Positions 1 to 12,327 of a DNA stretch of 64,000 nucleotides are shown piece after piece (position 1 is the first letter of the stretch; each line of letters starts with the position of its first letter). Under the pieces are notes generated by a model. It was not told the origin of the DNA, ran no database searches, and saw nothing but the letters and a program-made list of their open reading frames with translations. A program made the position numbers and the translations under genes. The DNA is from Bacillota bacterium (lineage in GTDB: Bacteria; Bacillota; Syntrophomonadia; Syntrophomonadales; DTU052): the NCBI GenBank assembly GCA_029781825.1, contig JAKOVY010000032.1, forward strand, positions 23,438-87,437, given 5' to 3'.

Positions 1-5
1 TCCTG

Positions 6-407
6 GTGCTGGTGGAAGCGGCCGGACCTGCATGCCACACGGGACATAACACCTGCTTTTACCGCAACCTGCAGGGGGAGGAGAAGGAACCCCGGCTCTT
101 TGACCCCGATGAGGTATATGCACCCGAAGCGGGTACGATCCTGAATGAGCTGCAGGAGGTAATCCGGGCTCGCTATAAAGAAAGGCCGGAAGGCTCTTAT
201 ACCGCCTACCTCTTTAATCAGGGCATCGACAAGATCCTGAAGAAAGTGGGCGAGGAGAGCGCCGAAGTCATTATTGCCGCCAAAAACGCGGATAAGGGAG
301 AACTCGTATACGAGATCTCGGATCTGATTTATCACCTGATGGTACTGATGACTGAAAAAAATATAAGCTTAGCCGACGTATTCAAGGAACTCCGGGGGCG
401 AAGGTAG
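6..407 (+). CDS. hisI/hisIE: Phosphoribosyl-AMP cyclohydrolase / phosphoribosyl-ATP pyrophosphatase fusion, 5' truncated by window edge
   Basis: HisI C-terminal motif [14 protein letters not shown] followed by HisE domain ([24 protein letters not shown]). Confidence 0.85.
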   Translation: MLVEAAGPACHTGHNTCFYRNLQGEEKEPRLFDPDEVYAPEAGTILNELQEVIRARYKERPEGSYTAYLFNQGIDKILKKVGEESAEVIIAAKNADKGELVYEISDLIYHLMVLMTEKNISLADVFKELRGRR

Positions 408-500
408 AATACTACACATAATAACGCAAACAGGAGAGTTGGATCCGGGACCTCAACCATACCGTCCAATGAGCGGATGAACTGTCCTGGGAGGTACTTT

Positions 501-1421
501 ATGGCCGTAATAACCGGGTTTACGGGAACTCCTGCCTTACCCTCCATCGACTTTGACGAATGTTCCGGATGTGGATTATGTGCCCGAGTATGCAAGAGCG
601 AAACCCTCACCATGGAAGAAGGACAGGTGCGGGTTAACCCTGATTCAGTGCTGGGGTGCATTGGCTGCGGTCAGTGCATGATGGTTTGTCCTATGGGCTG
701 CCTGACAGTTGAAGGGAGGGATGTCTCGCCCCGGGATCTCTTCAGTGTTCCCGAGCCGGACCGACGGGCCACCCCCGACCAGTTGCAGGCGTTGCTTTTT
801 TCCCGGCGCAGCATCAGGGAGTATGATGAAAGGGAAGTCAATCGGGAGACTATAGATAAGATCGTTAACATGGCTTCCTCCGCTCCTATGGGAATTCCTC
901 CCTCTGATGTGGAAATCCTGATTTTTCACGGCAGGGAAAAGGTTCAGGCCTTTGCCGAGGATGTGATACAGTCTATCATAAAGAGCAGGAGGTATATCAA
1001 TCGCTTCACACTTCCTTTAATGCGTCCTTTTATTGGCAGGGAAGCTTGTGAACTTATGCAAAGCTTTGTTATTCCTGCGTTTGAAGCGATTCCCCGATTG
1101 CGTAAACAGGGGAAAGATTGGCTTTTCTACAGTGCGCCGCTGGCTATGCTCTTTCATAGCTCGCCTTACGCCGATCCTCAGGACTCCGTGGTCGCTGCAA
1201 CTTATGCCATGCTTGCCGGGCATTCGCTCGGGCTGGGCAGTTGCATGATAGGATTGGTATGTCCAGTTATAAAATATGATCGGAAGTTAAGAACGAAGTG
1301 GGGCATCCCCCTCAGGAATCAGCTGGGGATCGTCGTTATCTTTGGCTATCCTGATGTCGAGTATCAACGGGCCGTCCGCCGCCGTTTCCGGAACGTGGTC
1401 TTTGCCCGGGAAACGGATTGA
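501..1421 (+). CDS. Nitroreductase family protein with N-terminal 2[4Fe-4S] ferredoxin domain
   Basis: CSGCGLCARVC and CIGCGQCMMVCP motifs, then nitroreductase fold (FSRRSIREYDEREV; SLGLGSCMIG). ATG at 501 preferred over 477. Confidence 0.85.
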   Translation: MAVITGFTGTPALPSIDFDECSGCGLCARVCKSETLTMEEGQVRVNPDSVLGCIGCGQCMMVCPMGCLTVEGRDVSPRDLFSVPEPDRRATPDQLQALLFSRRSIREYDEREVNRETIDKIVNMASSAPMGIPPSDVEILIFHGREKVQAFAEDVIQSIIKSRRYINRFTLPLMRPFIGREACELMQSFVIPAFEAIPRLRKQGKDWLFYSAPLAMLFHSSPYADPQDSVVAATYAMLAGHSLGLGSCMIGLVCPVIKYDRKLRTKWGIPLRNQLGIVVIFGYPDVEYQRAVRRRFRNVVFARETD

Positions 1422-1592
1422 CAAAACGCGGGTGACCATCGTTGACAGCAAAGGGGTCAGGGTTACAGAAAGCGACGAGCCGCATAGGCTTTTGATTCCT
1501 TGATTTGGCCTGGTTTGCCGGGCAGTGTGCGAATACATAATGTTTCAACGTAATTTTAGTAATTAATCAGATAACATCTAGGGGAGACTGCT

Positions 1593-3716
1593 ATGAACAT
1601 TCTTGAAAACTTGAACGGGGCCCAGATTGAGGCGGTGACGCACCGTGAGGGACCCTGCCTGGTTCTGGCTGGAGCCGGAAGCGGGAAGACCAGGGTATTA
1701 ACCAGGCGGGTGGCTTACCTGGTGGAGCAGGGGGTATCCCCTCATCAGATCATGGCCATAACCTTTACCAATAAGGCGGCTCAGGAGATGAAGGAGCGGG
1801 TTATGGAACTGGTCCCCAGCTTCAACGGACAATGGATCCGGACTTTTCACTCCGCCTCTTTCCAGATCCTGCGCATGGAGATCGAGAAACTTGGGTTCCG
1901 CAAAGGATTTACCATCCTGGATGAGGGCGAGCAGAAGACGGTTATCAAAGAATGCCTGCGCGAGCTGCAGCAGCATGATACCAGGCCCGAGTTGATATCA
2001 TATTTGATCAAGCAGGCCAAGAACAGCCTGACTGAACCGGAGCAGTTCTTTGCTGGAATCAAGGCGGCTCCTCATCACCGCGATCTTTATACCCGGATTT
2101 ACCGGCTGTACAGCAGCCGCCTGCGGGAGTTGAACGCTCTTGATTTTGAGGACTTGATCGGGCTGACGGTCAGGCTTTTCCGCGAGTATCCGGCTGTTCT
2201 GCAGTCCTATCAGGAAAGGTTTCCTTACGTGATGGTCGATGAGTACCAGGACACCAATTATGCGCAGTTTGTATGGACCAAACTCCTGGCCGGTGAAAAC
2301 GGTAACGTGTTTGTGGTGGGGGACCCTGACCAGTCCATTTACAGCTGGCGGGGTGCCGAACCCTACAATATCGATAGATTTCTTGACACCTACCCTCAGG
2401 CCAAAGTGATCAAGCTGGAAAAGAACTACCGTTCCACCCGGTACATCCTGGAGGCCGCCAACGCCGTCATCCATAACAACACCGGGCGTATGAAAAAGGA
2501 GCTTTACACCGATAATCCCCGGGGAGAGAAACTGCTGCAGTTCGGTGCTGCCAGCCACCAGCAGGAGGCGGAGTTCATCGCCCAGTATATCAAGCAGTTG
2601 GTCAATGAGGGGAAATATCGGTACCAGGATTTTGCCATCTTTTACCGGGTTCACGCCCAGTCGAGGCCCATTGAGGAAGCCCTGAACCGCAATTTCATTC
2701 CCTACCGGATTGTGGGGGCCAAAAAGTTCTACCAGCGCAAGGAGATAAAGGATATCCTGGCTTATCTGAGGCTGGTTGCGAATCCCTCCGACCGGATGAG
2801 CTTCAGGAGAGCCATCAATGCGCCCCGCCGCGGTATTGGGGAAGTTACTATCCAAAAGCTGGAGGACCTGAGCACTGCCAGCATGAAACCCATTGTGGTG
2901 ACCCTGGGAAACATCAAAGAATTGAAAGGACTGTCCTCCAAAATTAAGAATGCCCTGCAGGAGTTTTACGGAATGATAACCTACCTGCAGGAACTCCAAT
3001 CTCAGGTTTCCCTGGCCCAACTCCTGGAGGAAACCTTGAAGCTCAGCGGATACGTTGAGGACCTGAAAACCAACCATCCTCTGGAAGCGGAAGAGCGAAT
3101 AGAAAACCTGCAGGAGTTGAAATCCCTGATGGTGGAGTTCGAAAGAGAAGGGCAGCGGGACCTGGCCGACTTCTTGACCGAGGTAGCCCTCCTGCAGGAA
3201 GCTGATGAGATTGACTATTCGGATGCGGTCATGATGATGACCCTTCATGGAGCCAAAGGCCTGGAATACCCGGTAGTCTTCATGACCGGCATGGAGGAAG
3301 GCATTTTCCCCTCCTACCGCGCTGAGACCCATGAGGAGATGGAAGAGGAGCGCCGGCTTTGTTATGTGGGAATAACCAGAGCCCGGGAGAGGCTCATTAT
3401 GAGCCGGGCAGTCAGACGCATCATGTATGGGGTCGACCGCGCCAATATGCCCAGTCGGTTCTTAAAGGAGATACCCAGCGATCTCTTTGTTCCCTTTAAT
3501 CTGCAGGGAGGTAAGATCAACCTGGTTCCGTCGAAGGTGGAAGGCCGGGTGAGCAACCTCCGAGAAGGTGACCTGGTGCAGCACCAGAAATTTGGACGAG
3601 GTATGGTGACCAAGGTGATGGCAGATGATATTGCTGTGGTGGACTTTGAGGAGTCAGGGATAAAGACGCTCAACACCTACATGGCACCTATGGTGAAACT
3701 GGTCCAGGAGGTTTAA
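1593..3716 (+). CDS. pcrA: ATP-dependent DNA helicase, UvrD/PcrA family
   Basis: GAGSGKTRVLTRR Walker A, VDEYQDTNYAQF, VVGDPDQSIYSWRGA, TLHGAKGLEYPVVF motifs; adjacent to ligA. Confidence 0.95.
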   Translation: MNILENLNGAQIEAVTHREGPCLVLAGAGSGKTRVLTRRVAYLVEQGVSPHQIMAITFTNKAAQEMKERVMELVPSFNGQWIRTFHSASFQILRMEIEKLGFRKGFTILDEGEQKTVIKECLRELQQHDTRPELISYLIKQAKNSLTEPEQFFAGIKAAPHHRDLYTRIYRLYSSRLRELNALDFEDLIGLTVRLFREYPAVLQSYQERFPYVMVDEYQDTNYAQFVWTKLLAGENGNVFVVGDPDQSIYSWRGAEPYNIDRFLDTYPQAKVIKLEKNYRSTRYILEAANAVIHNNTGRMKKELYTDNPRGEKLLQFGAASHQQEAEFIAQYIKQLVNEGKYRYQDFAIFYRVHAQSRPIEEALNRNFIPYRIVGAKKFYQRKEIKDILAYLRLVANPSDRMSFRRAINAPRRGIGEVTIQKLEDLSTASMKPIVVTLGNIKELKGLSSKIKNALQEFYGMITYLQELQSQVSLAQLLEETLKLSGYVEDLKTNHPLEAEERIENLQELKSLMVEFEREGQRDLADFLTEVALLQEADEIDYSDAVMMMTLHGAKGLEYPVVFMTGMEEGIFPSYRAETHEEMEEERRLCYVGITRARERLIMSRAVRRIMYGVDRANMPSRFLKEIPSDLFVPFNLQGGKINLVPSKVEGRVSNLREGDLVQHQKFGRGMVTKVMADDIAVVDFEESGIKTLNTYMAPMVKLVQEV

Positions 3717-5708
<1,992 letters not shown>

Positions 5709-5865
5709 TTCCCCGCGCAGTCCGGGTGTCATATATACTGCCGCATGAGCTGCGCTCATTTCCGCCCCTTTACATATCCTGTCCCGTATCCTATCGATTT
5801 ATGGAATCCAATTTCATTTTCTGTTATAATACAGGGCATCAGAACTGGAACCGGAGGGTTAGGCT

Positions 5866-6150
5866 TTGGCTCTTACGATTGAGGAAGTGGAACACGTTGC
5901 CCGTTTGGCTCGGTTAAGCCTGACAACTGCAGAAAAAGAAATGTATGCCCAGCAGCTCAGTTCGATTCTCGATTTTTTTGCGATGCTTAACCGCCTTCCC
6001 ACCGACGGGGTTGAACCGTTGGCCCACGTCCTTCCGCTTTTCAATGTTATGCGAGAAGACGAGGTCGGGCCTTCGCTGCCCCGGGATGAGGCTATAGCCA
6101 ACGCCGCTATCACTGAGGATGGGCAGTTCAAAGTACCGAGGATAGTTTAA
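5866..6150 (+). CDS. gatC: Glu/Asp-tRNA amidotransferase subunit C, copy 1 (TTG start)
   Basis: GatC-type sequence ([28 protein letters not shown]) directly upstream of gatA. Confidence 0.92.
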   Translation: MALTIEEVEHVARLARLSLTTAEKEMYAQQLSSILDFFAMLNRLPTDGVEPLAHVLPLFNVMREDEVGPSLPRDEAIANAAITEDGQFKVPRIV

Positions 6151-6161
6151 GGAGGACACCC

Positions 6162-7613
6162 TTGGAACTCTACCAGTATACTGTTCAGGAAATCGGAGAA
6201 ATGCTGGCGCGGCGGGAAATCAGTGCCAGGGAAGTCCTGGCCTCGTCAGCCGAGCGCATCGCCCGGGTTGAGAGCAAAATCCAGGCGTTCATAACTCTTA
6301 CCCTGGATGAGGCCGAGAAGACAGCAAGAGACCTGGATGCCCGGGATAAGATGGGGGGACTCGCGGGAATCCCCTGCGGCATCAAGGACAACCTTTGTAC
6401 CCGGGGAATCAGAACCACCTGTGCTTCGGAGATGCTGGAAAATTTCGTGCCTCCCTATGATGCCACGGTGGTGAAAAGACTTAAAGACGCCGGAGCGGTG
6501 ATGGTCGGCAAGTTGAATATGGATGAGTTCGCTATGGGATCCTCTACTGAGAACTCCGGATTTTTCCCCACCCACAATCCCTGGGACCTGACCCGGGTTC
6601 CGGGAGGGTCCTCGGGCGGAGCCGCCGCAGCCGTAGCGGCCGGAGAGGTTTATTATGCGCTGGCATCGGATACCGGCGGTTCCATAAGGCAGCCCGCTTC
6701 GTTCTGCGGGGTTGTGGGGATGAAGCCTACCTATGGACTGGTATCACGGTTCGGCCTGGTGGCCTTCGCCTCTTCCCTGGATCAGGTGGGCCCGATAACC
6801 AGGACGGTGACCGACTGTGCTCTGGTTATGAACGCCATCTGCGGCCATGACAGCATGGATTCCACCAGCCTGAAGGTTCCGGTTCCGGATTATACAGAAG
6901 ACATTCAGAAAGGGATCAAAGGCTTAAAGGTAGGTTATCCCCGGGAGTACTTCCAGGAAGGAGTGGACTGGGGAGTCAGAGATACCATAATGAAGGCTCT
7001 CCTTAAGTTTGAAGAACTGGGGGCGGTGGTGGAAGAGACCAGCCTCCCCCACAGCGAGTATGCGCTCCCGACTTATTACATCATTGCTCCATCCGAAGCC
7101 AGCTCCAACCTGGCTCGCTTCGACGGGGTAAGGTACGGCTACCGTGACGGGAACGCCCAGGATACGGTGGAGATGTTCAGCAGCACCCGGGCCCGGGGAT
7201 TCGGCCCCGAGGTTGTACGACGGGTGATGCTTGGGACCTATGCCTTGAGTTCCGGGTACTACGACGCCTACTACCTGAAGGCCCTAAAGGTGCGGCGTCT
7301 GATTAAGGAAGATTTCGACCGGGCGTTCGAGCGGTATGATATTCTGGTTTCTCCCACAACTACCTCGACTGCCTTCCGGATCGGCGAGAAGGCCGAGGAC
7401 CCTCTGACCATGTATATGTCGGATATGCTGACCATACCGGTGAACCTGGCAGGGATTCCTTCCATCTCGATCCCCGGGGGTTTTCTGGATAACCTGCCGG
7501 TGGGGCTGCAGCTCATGGGCCCTCCCCTGTCGGAAGTGACTCTTCTCAAGGCGGCCTATGCCTTCGAACAGGCTGCCGGTTACCACCTGCGCACACCCGT
7601 ACTGGAGGTATAA
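6162..7613 (+). CDS. gatA: Glu/Asp-tRNA amidotransferase subunit A, copy 1, with intact catalytic Lys
   Basis: Amidase signature [24 protein letters not shown]; catalytic Lys in GIKDN (codon 75, 6384-6386). Confidence 0.97.
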   Translation: MELYQYTVQEIGEMLARREISAREVLASSAERIARVESKIQAFITLTLDEAEKTARDLDARDKMGGLAGIPCGIKDNLCTRGIRTTCASEMLENFVPPYDATVVKRLKDAGAVMVGKLNMDEFAMGSSTENSGFFPTHNPWDLTRVPGGSSGGAAAAVAAGEVYYALASDTGGSIRQPASFCGVVGMKPTYGLVSRFGLVAFASSLDQVGPITRTVTDCALVMNAICGHDSMDSTSLKVPVPDYTEDIQKGIKGLKVGYPREYFQEGVDWGVRDTIMKALLKFEELGAVVEETSLPHSEYALPTYYIIAPSEASSNLARFDGVRYGYRDGNAQDTVEMFSSTRARGFGPEVVRRVMLGTYALSSGYYDAYYLKALKVRRLIKEDFDRAFERYDILVSPTTTSTAFRIGEKAEDPLTMYMSDMLTIPVNLAGIPSISIPGGFLDNLPVGLQLMGPPLSEVTLLKAAYAFEQAAGYHLRTPVLEV

Positions 7614-7617
7614 ATAC

Positions 7618-9069
7618 ATGATAAACGCCGAATATGAGGCCGTTATCGGACTGGAAGTGCATGTTGAACTCAAGACCAGGTCCAAGGCCTTTTGCAGATG
7701 CGCCACCTCTTTCGGGGCTCAACCAAACACCCATGTATGCCCCATCTGTCTGGGAATGCCCGGGGTCTTGCCGGTTCTGAACCGGCAGATGGTGGAATTT
7801 GCACTGATGACTGCTCTGGCCTTAAAGTGCCGGCTGGCTGACTACTGCAAATTTGACCGAAAAAACTACTTCTACCCCGACCTGCCCAAGAACTACCAGA
7901 TTTCCCAGTATGACATGCCGATAGCCACCGGGGGCAGTCTGGTGATAGAAACCGAGAACGGCCCGCGAACTGTCGGCATCAACCGGGTGCATATGGAAGA
8001 GGATGCCGGGAAACTGGTTCACAAGGGCAGCATAATGACGACTCCCTATTCCCTGGTGGATCTGAACCGGGCCGGCACCCCCCTGCTGGAGATTGTATCC
8101 GAGCCTGATTTGCGTTCCCCCGCGGAAGCGCGGATGTATTTGGAACAGCTTCGTCTGATTCTTCTCTATCTGGGGGTATCCGACTGTAAGATGGAGGAGG
8201 GTTCCCTGCGCTGCGATGCCAACATTTCCGTAAGACCGAAGGGGCAGCGGCAACTGGGGACCAAGACGGAAATAAAGAACCTAAACTCATTCCGGGCCCT
8301 GGAGCGGGCCCTGGATTATGAGATCACGCGGCAGATCAAAGCCCTGGCCAAAGGTGAGCGTATAATTCAGGAGACCAGGACCTGGGATGAAGAAGAGCAG
8401 GTCACCATGAGCATGCGCTCCAAGGAGGAAGCCCATGACTACCGTTACTTCCCGGACCCGGACCTGCCTCCTTTACATATAGACCAGGCATGGGTGGAAA
8501 GGGTGTTCAAGAGCCTTCCCGAACTCCCCGAGCAGGCCCGCCGACGCCTGACGGAGGAATACCGCCTGAGTCGTTATGATGCCATTCTGCTCACCGCATC
8601 CAAGGATATCCTGGATTTCTTTGATGATTGTGTTGCTCGGTACCCCAAACCCAAGGTGGTTGCCAACTGGATCAACGGCGACCTGGCTCGGCTTCTGAAT
8701 CAGAGCAAGCTGGAGATCAGGGAAAGCAAGGTAACGCCTGCATTGCTGGTCGGTCTCTTCAGGCTTTTGGATGAGGGGACCATAAGCGGGAAAATCGCCA
8801 AAGCGGTATTGGAGGAGATGTTTAACACCGGTGAGCCCCCGGATAAGATTGTGAAGGAGCGGGGTCTGGTACAGATCACAGATGAGTCGGCCCTGCAAGC
8901 CTTGGTAAGAGAGGTTATTAACGAAAACCCCACGGTGGTGGATGACTATAAAAACGGAAAGGATAAGGCCCTGGGATTCCTGGTGGGTCAGGTTATGAAG
9001 GCCAGCAAAGGCAAAGCCAATCCGGAAGCGGTCAACCGACTCCTCAAGGAAGAGCTATCCCGCCGGTAA
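7618..9069 (+). CDS. gatB: Glu/Asp-tRNA amidotransferase subunit B, copy 1
   Basis: [48 protein letters not shown] at 7618 follows GGAGGT. Confidence 0.96.
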   Translation: MINAEYEAVIGLEVHVELKTRSKAFCRCATSFGAQPNTHVCPICLGMPGVLPVLNRQMVEFALMTALALKCRLADYCKFDRKNYFYPDLPKNYQISQYDMPIATGGSLVIETENGPRTVGINRVHMEEDAGKLVHKGSIMTTPYSLVDLNRAGTPLLEIVSEPDLRSPAEARMYLEQLRLILLYLGVSDCKMEEGSLRCDANISVRPKGQRQLGTKTEIKNLNSFRALERALDYEITRQIKALAKGERIIQETRTWDEEEQVTMSMRSKEEAHDYRYFPDPDLPPLHIDQAWVERVFKSLPELPEQARRRLTEEYRLSRYDAILLTASKDILDFFDDCVARYPKPKVVANWINGDLARLLNQSKLEIRESKVTPALLVGLFRLLDEGTISGKIAKAVLEEMFNTGEPPDKIVKERGLVQITDESALQALVREVINENPTVVDDYKNGKDKALGFLVGQVMKASKGKANPEAVNRLLKEELSRR

Positions 9070-9094
9070 TTCGCGGACACAGCAAAAAGGGGGA

Positions 9095-9130
9095 CGGTTT
9101 CCTCGCGTATGAACCGTCCCCCGGTTAGTC
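9095..9130. terminator. Inverted repeat, possible terminator between convergent gatB and the HD-GYP gene
   Basis: GGGGACGGTT...AACCGTCCCC 10-bp stem between converging genes; boundaries approximate; no clear T-run. Confidence 0.4.
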
Positions 9131-9201
9131 TTTGTTGTTATTTGAACAGTAATCAGAAAGTACGGTTACGGCAGGCGTTGGGGAAAATGACAGCTTTGTT
9201 G

Positions 9202-11757
9202 TTATTTGAACAGTGAACAGAAAGCGTCGATGACAACCGGATCGAACTGGGTCCCGGACTTGCGTTTCAATTCTTCCAGGGCCTCTTTCTCGCTGATGGA
9301 CTTCCGGTAAACCCTGTCGGTGGTCATGGCGTCGAACGCATCCACCACAGCGAGGATTCTGGATATCAGCGGAATTTCCTCTCCTTTCAACCCCCGGGGG
9401 TAGCCTTCACCATTCCAGTGTTCGTGATGAGAAAGAATGTATTCCGCTATAATCGATAGTTCGGGTGAGTTTTGGGCAATACGATAGCCGATTTCAGAGT
9501 GCCTTTTCATTTCCTCCCACTCACTTGGGGAGAGCGGACCGGGTTTTTGCAGTATGCTTTCCCTTACGGCTACCTTGCCGATATCGTGCAGCATGGCCAA
9601 AAGGGTCAAATTGTCAAGTTCATGCGGTGACAGCTTTAACATTCTGCCAACCAGGTTACAGTAATGCTCCAGCCGTTTGGCGTGTTCCTCGGTCTCCATG
9701 CTCTTCTCGAAAAGCGTTCCCAGGAGGGTGTTGATAATGGTGTTGCGGTGGCTTCTTCCCTCCAAAAGCTTGCGGTGATACATCCGTTCCTCGGCTTCCT
9801 TAATGATTTGCACCAGGCTTTCGTCCTGACTGGTCTTTACCGCACAGCCCAGCGAAACGTTCAGGCTCATATCCCCGACGGATTTGTCACGACAGCGGGC
9901 GGTTATCCTTTCCATTATCTCCTGTGCCTGTTCCGCTGTGGTGCAGGGCAGCATGATGAGAAACTCGTCTCCGCCCCAGCGAGCAATAATATCGCCGGGG
10001 CGGCAGCTCTCCTGCAATACCTCGGCCATGCTTTTCAAAAGTTCATCCCCCGCCTGGTGGCCAAACACATCATTGGTGAGTTTAAGACCGTTTACATCAC
10101 CCATGATCACCGCCAGCGGCAGTTGGAACGAGTTGTCCAGCCGCATCATTTCTTCTTCGATGAACCTGCGATTGTAAAGACCGGTGAGGTGATCGTGATA
10201 ACTGAGATAAAGGATTTGCTGCTGGTGTTCTTTTTCGATGCTGACATCGCGGAAAACCATTACTACACCAAATGTCTGCCCGTGCTCGTCCTTTATCGGG
10301 GCGGCACTGTCCGCGATCGGTATCGTACGTCCTTCTTTATTAATCAATACGGTGTGATTGGCTACACTGACAATGCTTCCAGTCTGCAGAGCTTTGGAGA
10401 TTGGATCTTCAATTTCTTGACCTGTTTCTTCATTCCGGAGTAAAAAAACATCGGTGAAATACCGATTTTTTGCTTCTTCGTTGGTCCAGCCCGTGATTTT
10501 TTCGGCTTCTCTGTTCAAAGCAGTTATCCTGCCTTCCAGATCGGTTGTAACCACCCCATCACCAATAGAAATGAGGGTGGTGCGCATCAATTCCTTTTCG
10601 CGATACAGGTGTTCTTTGTATTTCTCCCTATCGGTCACATCGAAAATGATGGAAAACATCAGGGGCTCTCCGTCCTGCTGCTCAATAAGGCTGGTATAAA
10701 CATCTACCAGCCTTATCTCACCGTTTTTCAAGCGGTGTGGAGTAATGAAATACCGCTGTTTTTCCCTTAACGCCATCAGGCGCAACTGTTCCACTTCTTC
10801 GTTGGGGAGCATGTTGATGTCCTGAATGCAGAGAGAGGTTAATTCCTCGCGGGAATAACCGTAAAAATCGCAGGCAGCAGGGTTGCTATCTACTATCCGG
10901 CCGGTTATTGGTTCAATCAAGAGCATGACGGCGGTATGTTCATAAAACATGCTCTCGAGGCGTCGCAGAAGTTGATTTCTTTCCCTTTCAGCCCGCTTTT
11001 GCTGGGTGATGTCCTTACAGAAACCAACCAGATACTGTACCTTTCCCTGCTCAAACACCGGTGTGAGGGTAGTCAGCCGAATCTTTTCCCCGGTAGGGAA
11101 GAAGAAGTTGTCCTCGTAAGTATGGGCTTTTCCCTCATTAACACATCGCCGGTAATTCTCAATCGATATCTTTGCGGCTTCTTCACCGAATATGTCTACC
11201 GGAGTTTTTCCTTTTATATCGGTTAGTCCCGTCAATTTCTGATGGGCTGCATTGTTTCTTATGTAACGGAACTCGCCATTTTTTACTTCTACCAAGAATA
11301 TTGCATCATGAGTGCTGTTAAAAATGATCTCCAGGTCCCTAAAGAGCGATTCTATTCTTGCCTTCTGGTGTTCCAGGAGCTTCATGTTTTCTACTTCCGA
11401 CGTGATATCCTGGAAGATTGCTGTACAAAACCCTCTTTCCTGCGAAAAGGCCGTAATTCGATACCAACGTCCCAAACAATCAAAATAGCTAGTAAACTCC
11501 TGCTTTTGTCCAGTTTGGGATATGTCGCCATAAAAAGTGATCCAATCAAAATCGGAGGACCTTATTTCGGGAATGATTTCAGTCACTCTTTTCCCCAGTA
11601 TCGTTTCCCGGTTTAACTTGGTAATCGTTTCAAAGAAGGGATTTACATCGCGAAATATCATGTCAATTGCCTTGTTTTGATCATCGAACACCAATTGATA
11701 ATGAACGTAACCAAAGGGTGCCAACCTGAGAAGCTCGACAGCAGAAGCCGACGTCAT
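9202..11757 (-). CDS. Multi-PAS GGDEF/HD-GYP domain protein (cyclic-di-GMP signalling)
   Basis: RWGGDEFLIML (GGDEF), HDIGK and HHEHWNGEGYP (HD-GYP), several PAS domains; ATG at 11757 preceded by GAGGGGGG on the minus strand. Confidence 0.92.
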   Translation of the reverse strand: MTSASAVELLRLAPFGYVHYQLVFDDQNKAIDMIFRDVNPFFETITKLNRETILGKRVTEIIPEIRSSDFDWITFYGDISQTGQKQEFTSYFDCLGRWYRITAFSQERGFCTAIFQDITSEVENMKLLEHQKARIESLFRDLEIIFNSTHDAIFLVEVKNGEFRYIRNNAAHQKLTGLTDIKGKTPVDIFGEEAAKISIENYRRCVNEGKAHTYEDNFFFPTGEKIRLTTLTPVFEQGKVQYLVGFCKDITQQKRAERERNQLLRRLESMFYEHTAVMLLIEPITGRIVDSNPAACDFYGYSREELTSLCIQDINMLPNEEVEQLRLMALREKQRYFITPHRLKNGEIRLVDVYTSLIEQQDGEPLMFSIIFDVTDREKYKEHLYREKELMRTTLISIGDGVVTTDLEGRITALNREAEKITGWTNEEAKNRYFTDVFLLRNEETGQEIEDPISKALQTGSIVSVANHTVLINKEGRTIPIADSAAPIKDEHGQTFGVVMVFRDVSIEKEHQQQILYLSYHDHLTGLYNRRFIEEEMMRLDNSFQLPLAVIMGDVNGLKLTNDVFGHQAGDELLKSMAEVLQESCRPGDIIARWGGDEFLIMLPCTTAEQAQEIMERITARCRDKSVGDMSLNVSLGCAVKTSQDESLVQIIKEAEERMYHRKLLEGRSHRNTIINTLLGTLFEKSMETEEHAKRLEHYCNLVGRMLKLSPHELDNLTLLAMLHDIGKVAVRESILQKPGPLSPSEWEEMKRHSEIGYRIAQNSPELSIIAEYILSHHEHWNGEGYPRGLKGEEIPLISRILAVVDAFDAMTTDRVYRKSISEKEALEELKRKSGTQFDPVVIDAFCSLFK

Positions 11758-12029
11758 AAACAACCCCCCTCCCGAATTATCAACTTGCCAGACAACCAAA
11801 AAAAGGCCAGGTTTGACATGATTTTATTAAATGCGATGATAAATGGCAATAATGGCTTTGATGTTCTGTTATCTCGATCTGCACCCTGTATCCAAGTCCT
11901 CTGCCCCATATTTTGAAGATGCTCACTGTTATCCTATCCCGGAGGGCTTTTTCACTAGATTCTAGCAACCGGTTTGGCCTTTCTGATATAATACTGTGCA
12001 TGAAGATTCGGGAAAGGGAGGAAAGGCCG

Positions 12030-12314
12030 TTGGCTTTAACCGAAAAAGATGTTGAACGCCTGGCCGTTTTGGCTCGGATAAACCTAACTGCAGAAGAGAA
12101 GGAAACATTCGCCCGGCAGATGAATTCGATCCTGGATTCCGCTGCCGTGCTTGATGAACTGTCAACCGACCGGATAGAGCCGCTCATTTATGTCCTTTCT
12201 CGGCATAACGTGATGCGGGATGATAAGGTGCGTCCCTCCCTGACCAATAATGAAGCTCTGGCCAATGCCCCCCTTAAAGAGGATGCTATGTTCAAGGTGC
12301 CGAGATTAATATAA
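12030..12314 (+). CDS. gatC: GatC paralog, copy 2 (TTG start)
   Basis: LALTEKDVERLAVLARINLTAEEKETFARQMNSILD aligns to GatC copy 1; RBS GGGAGGAAAGG upstream of TTG. Confidence 0.88.
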   Translation: MALTEKDVERLAVLARINLTAEEKETFARQMNSILDSAAVLDELSTDRIEPLIYVLSRHNVMRDDKVRPSLTNNEALANAPLKEDAMFKVPRLI

Positions 12315-12327
12315 GGAGGAACCCCTG

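Noticed and set aside
1998-3332. 444-aa minus-strand ORF
   Set aside because: Antisense to pcrA, whose helicase motifs are intact; composition reflects the complementary strand.
9664-10443. 259-aa plus-strand ORF
   Set aside because: Antisense to the GGDEF/HD-GYP gene with intact motifs.
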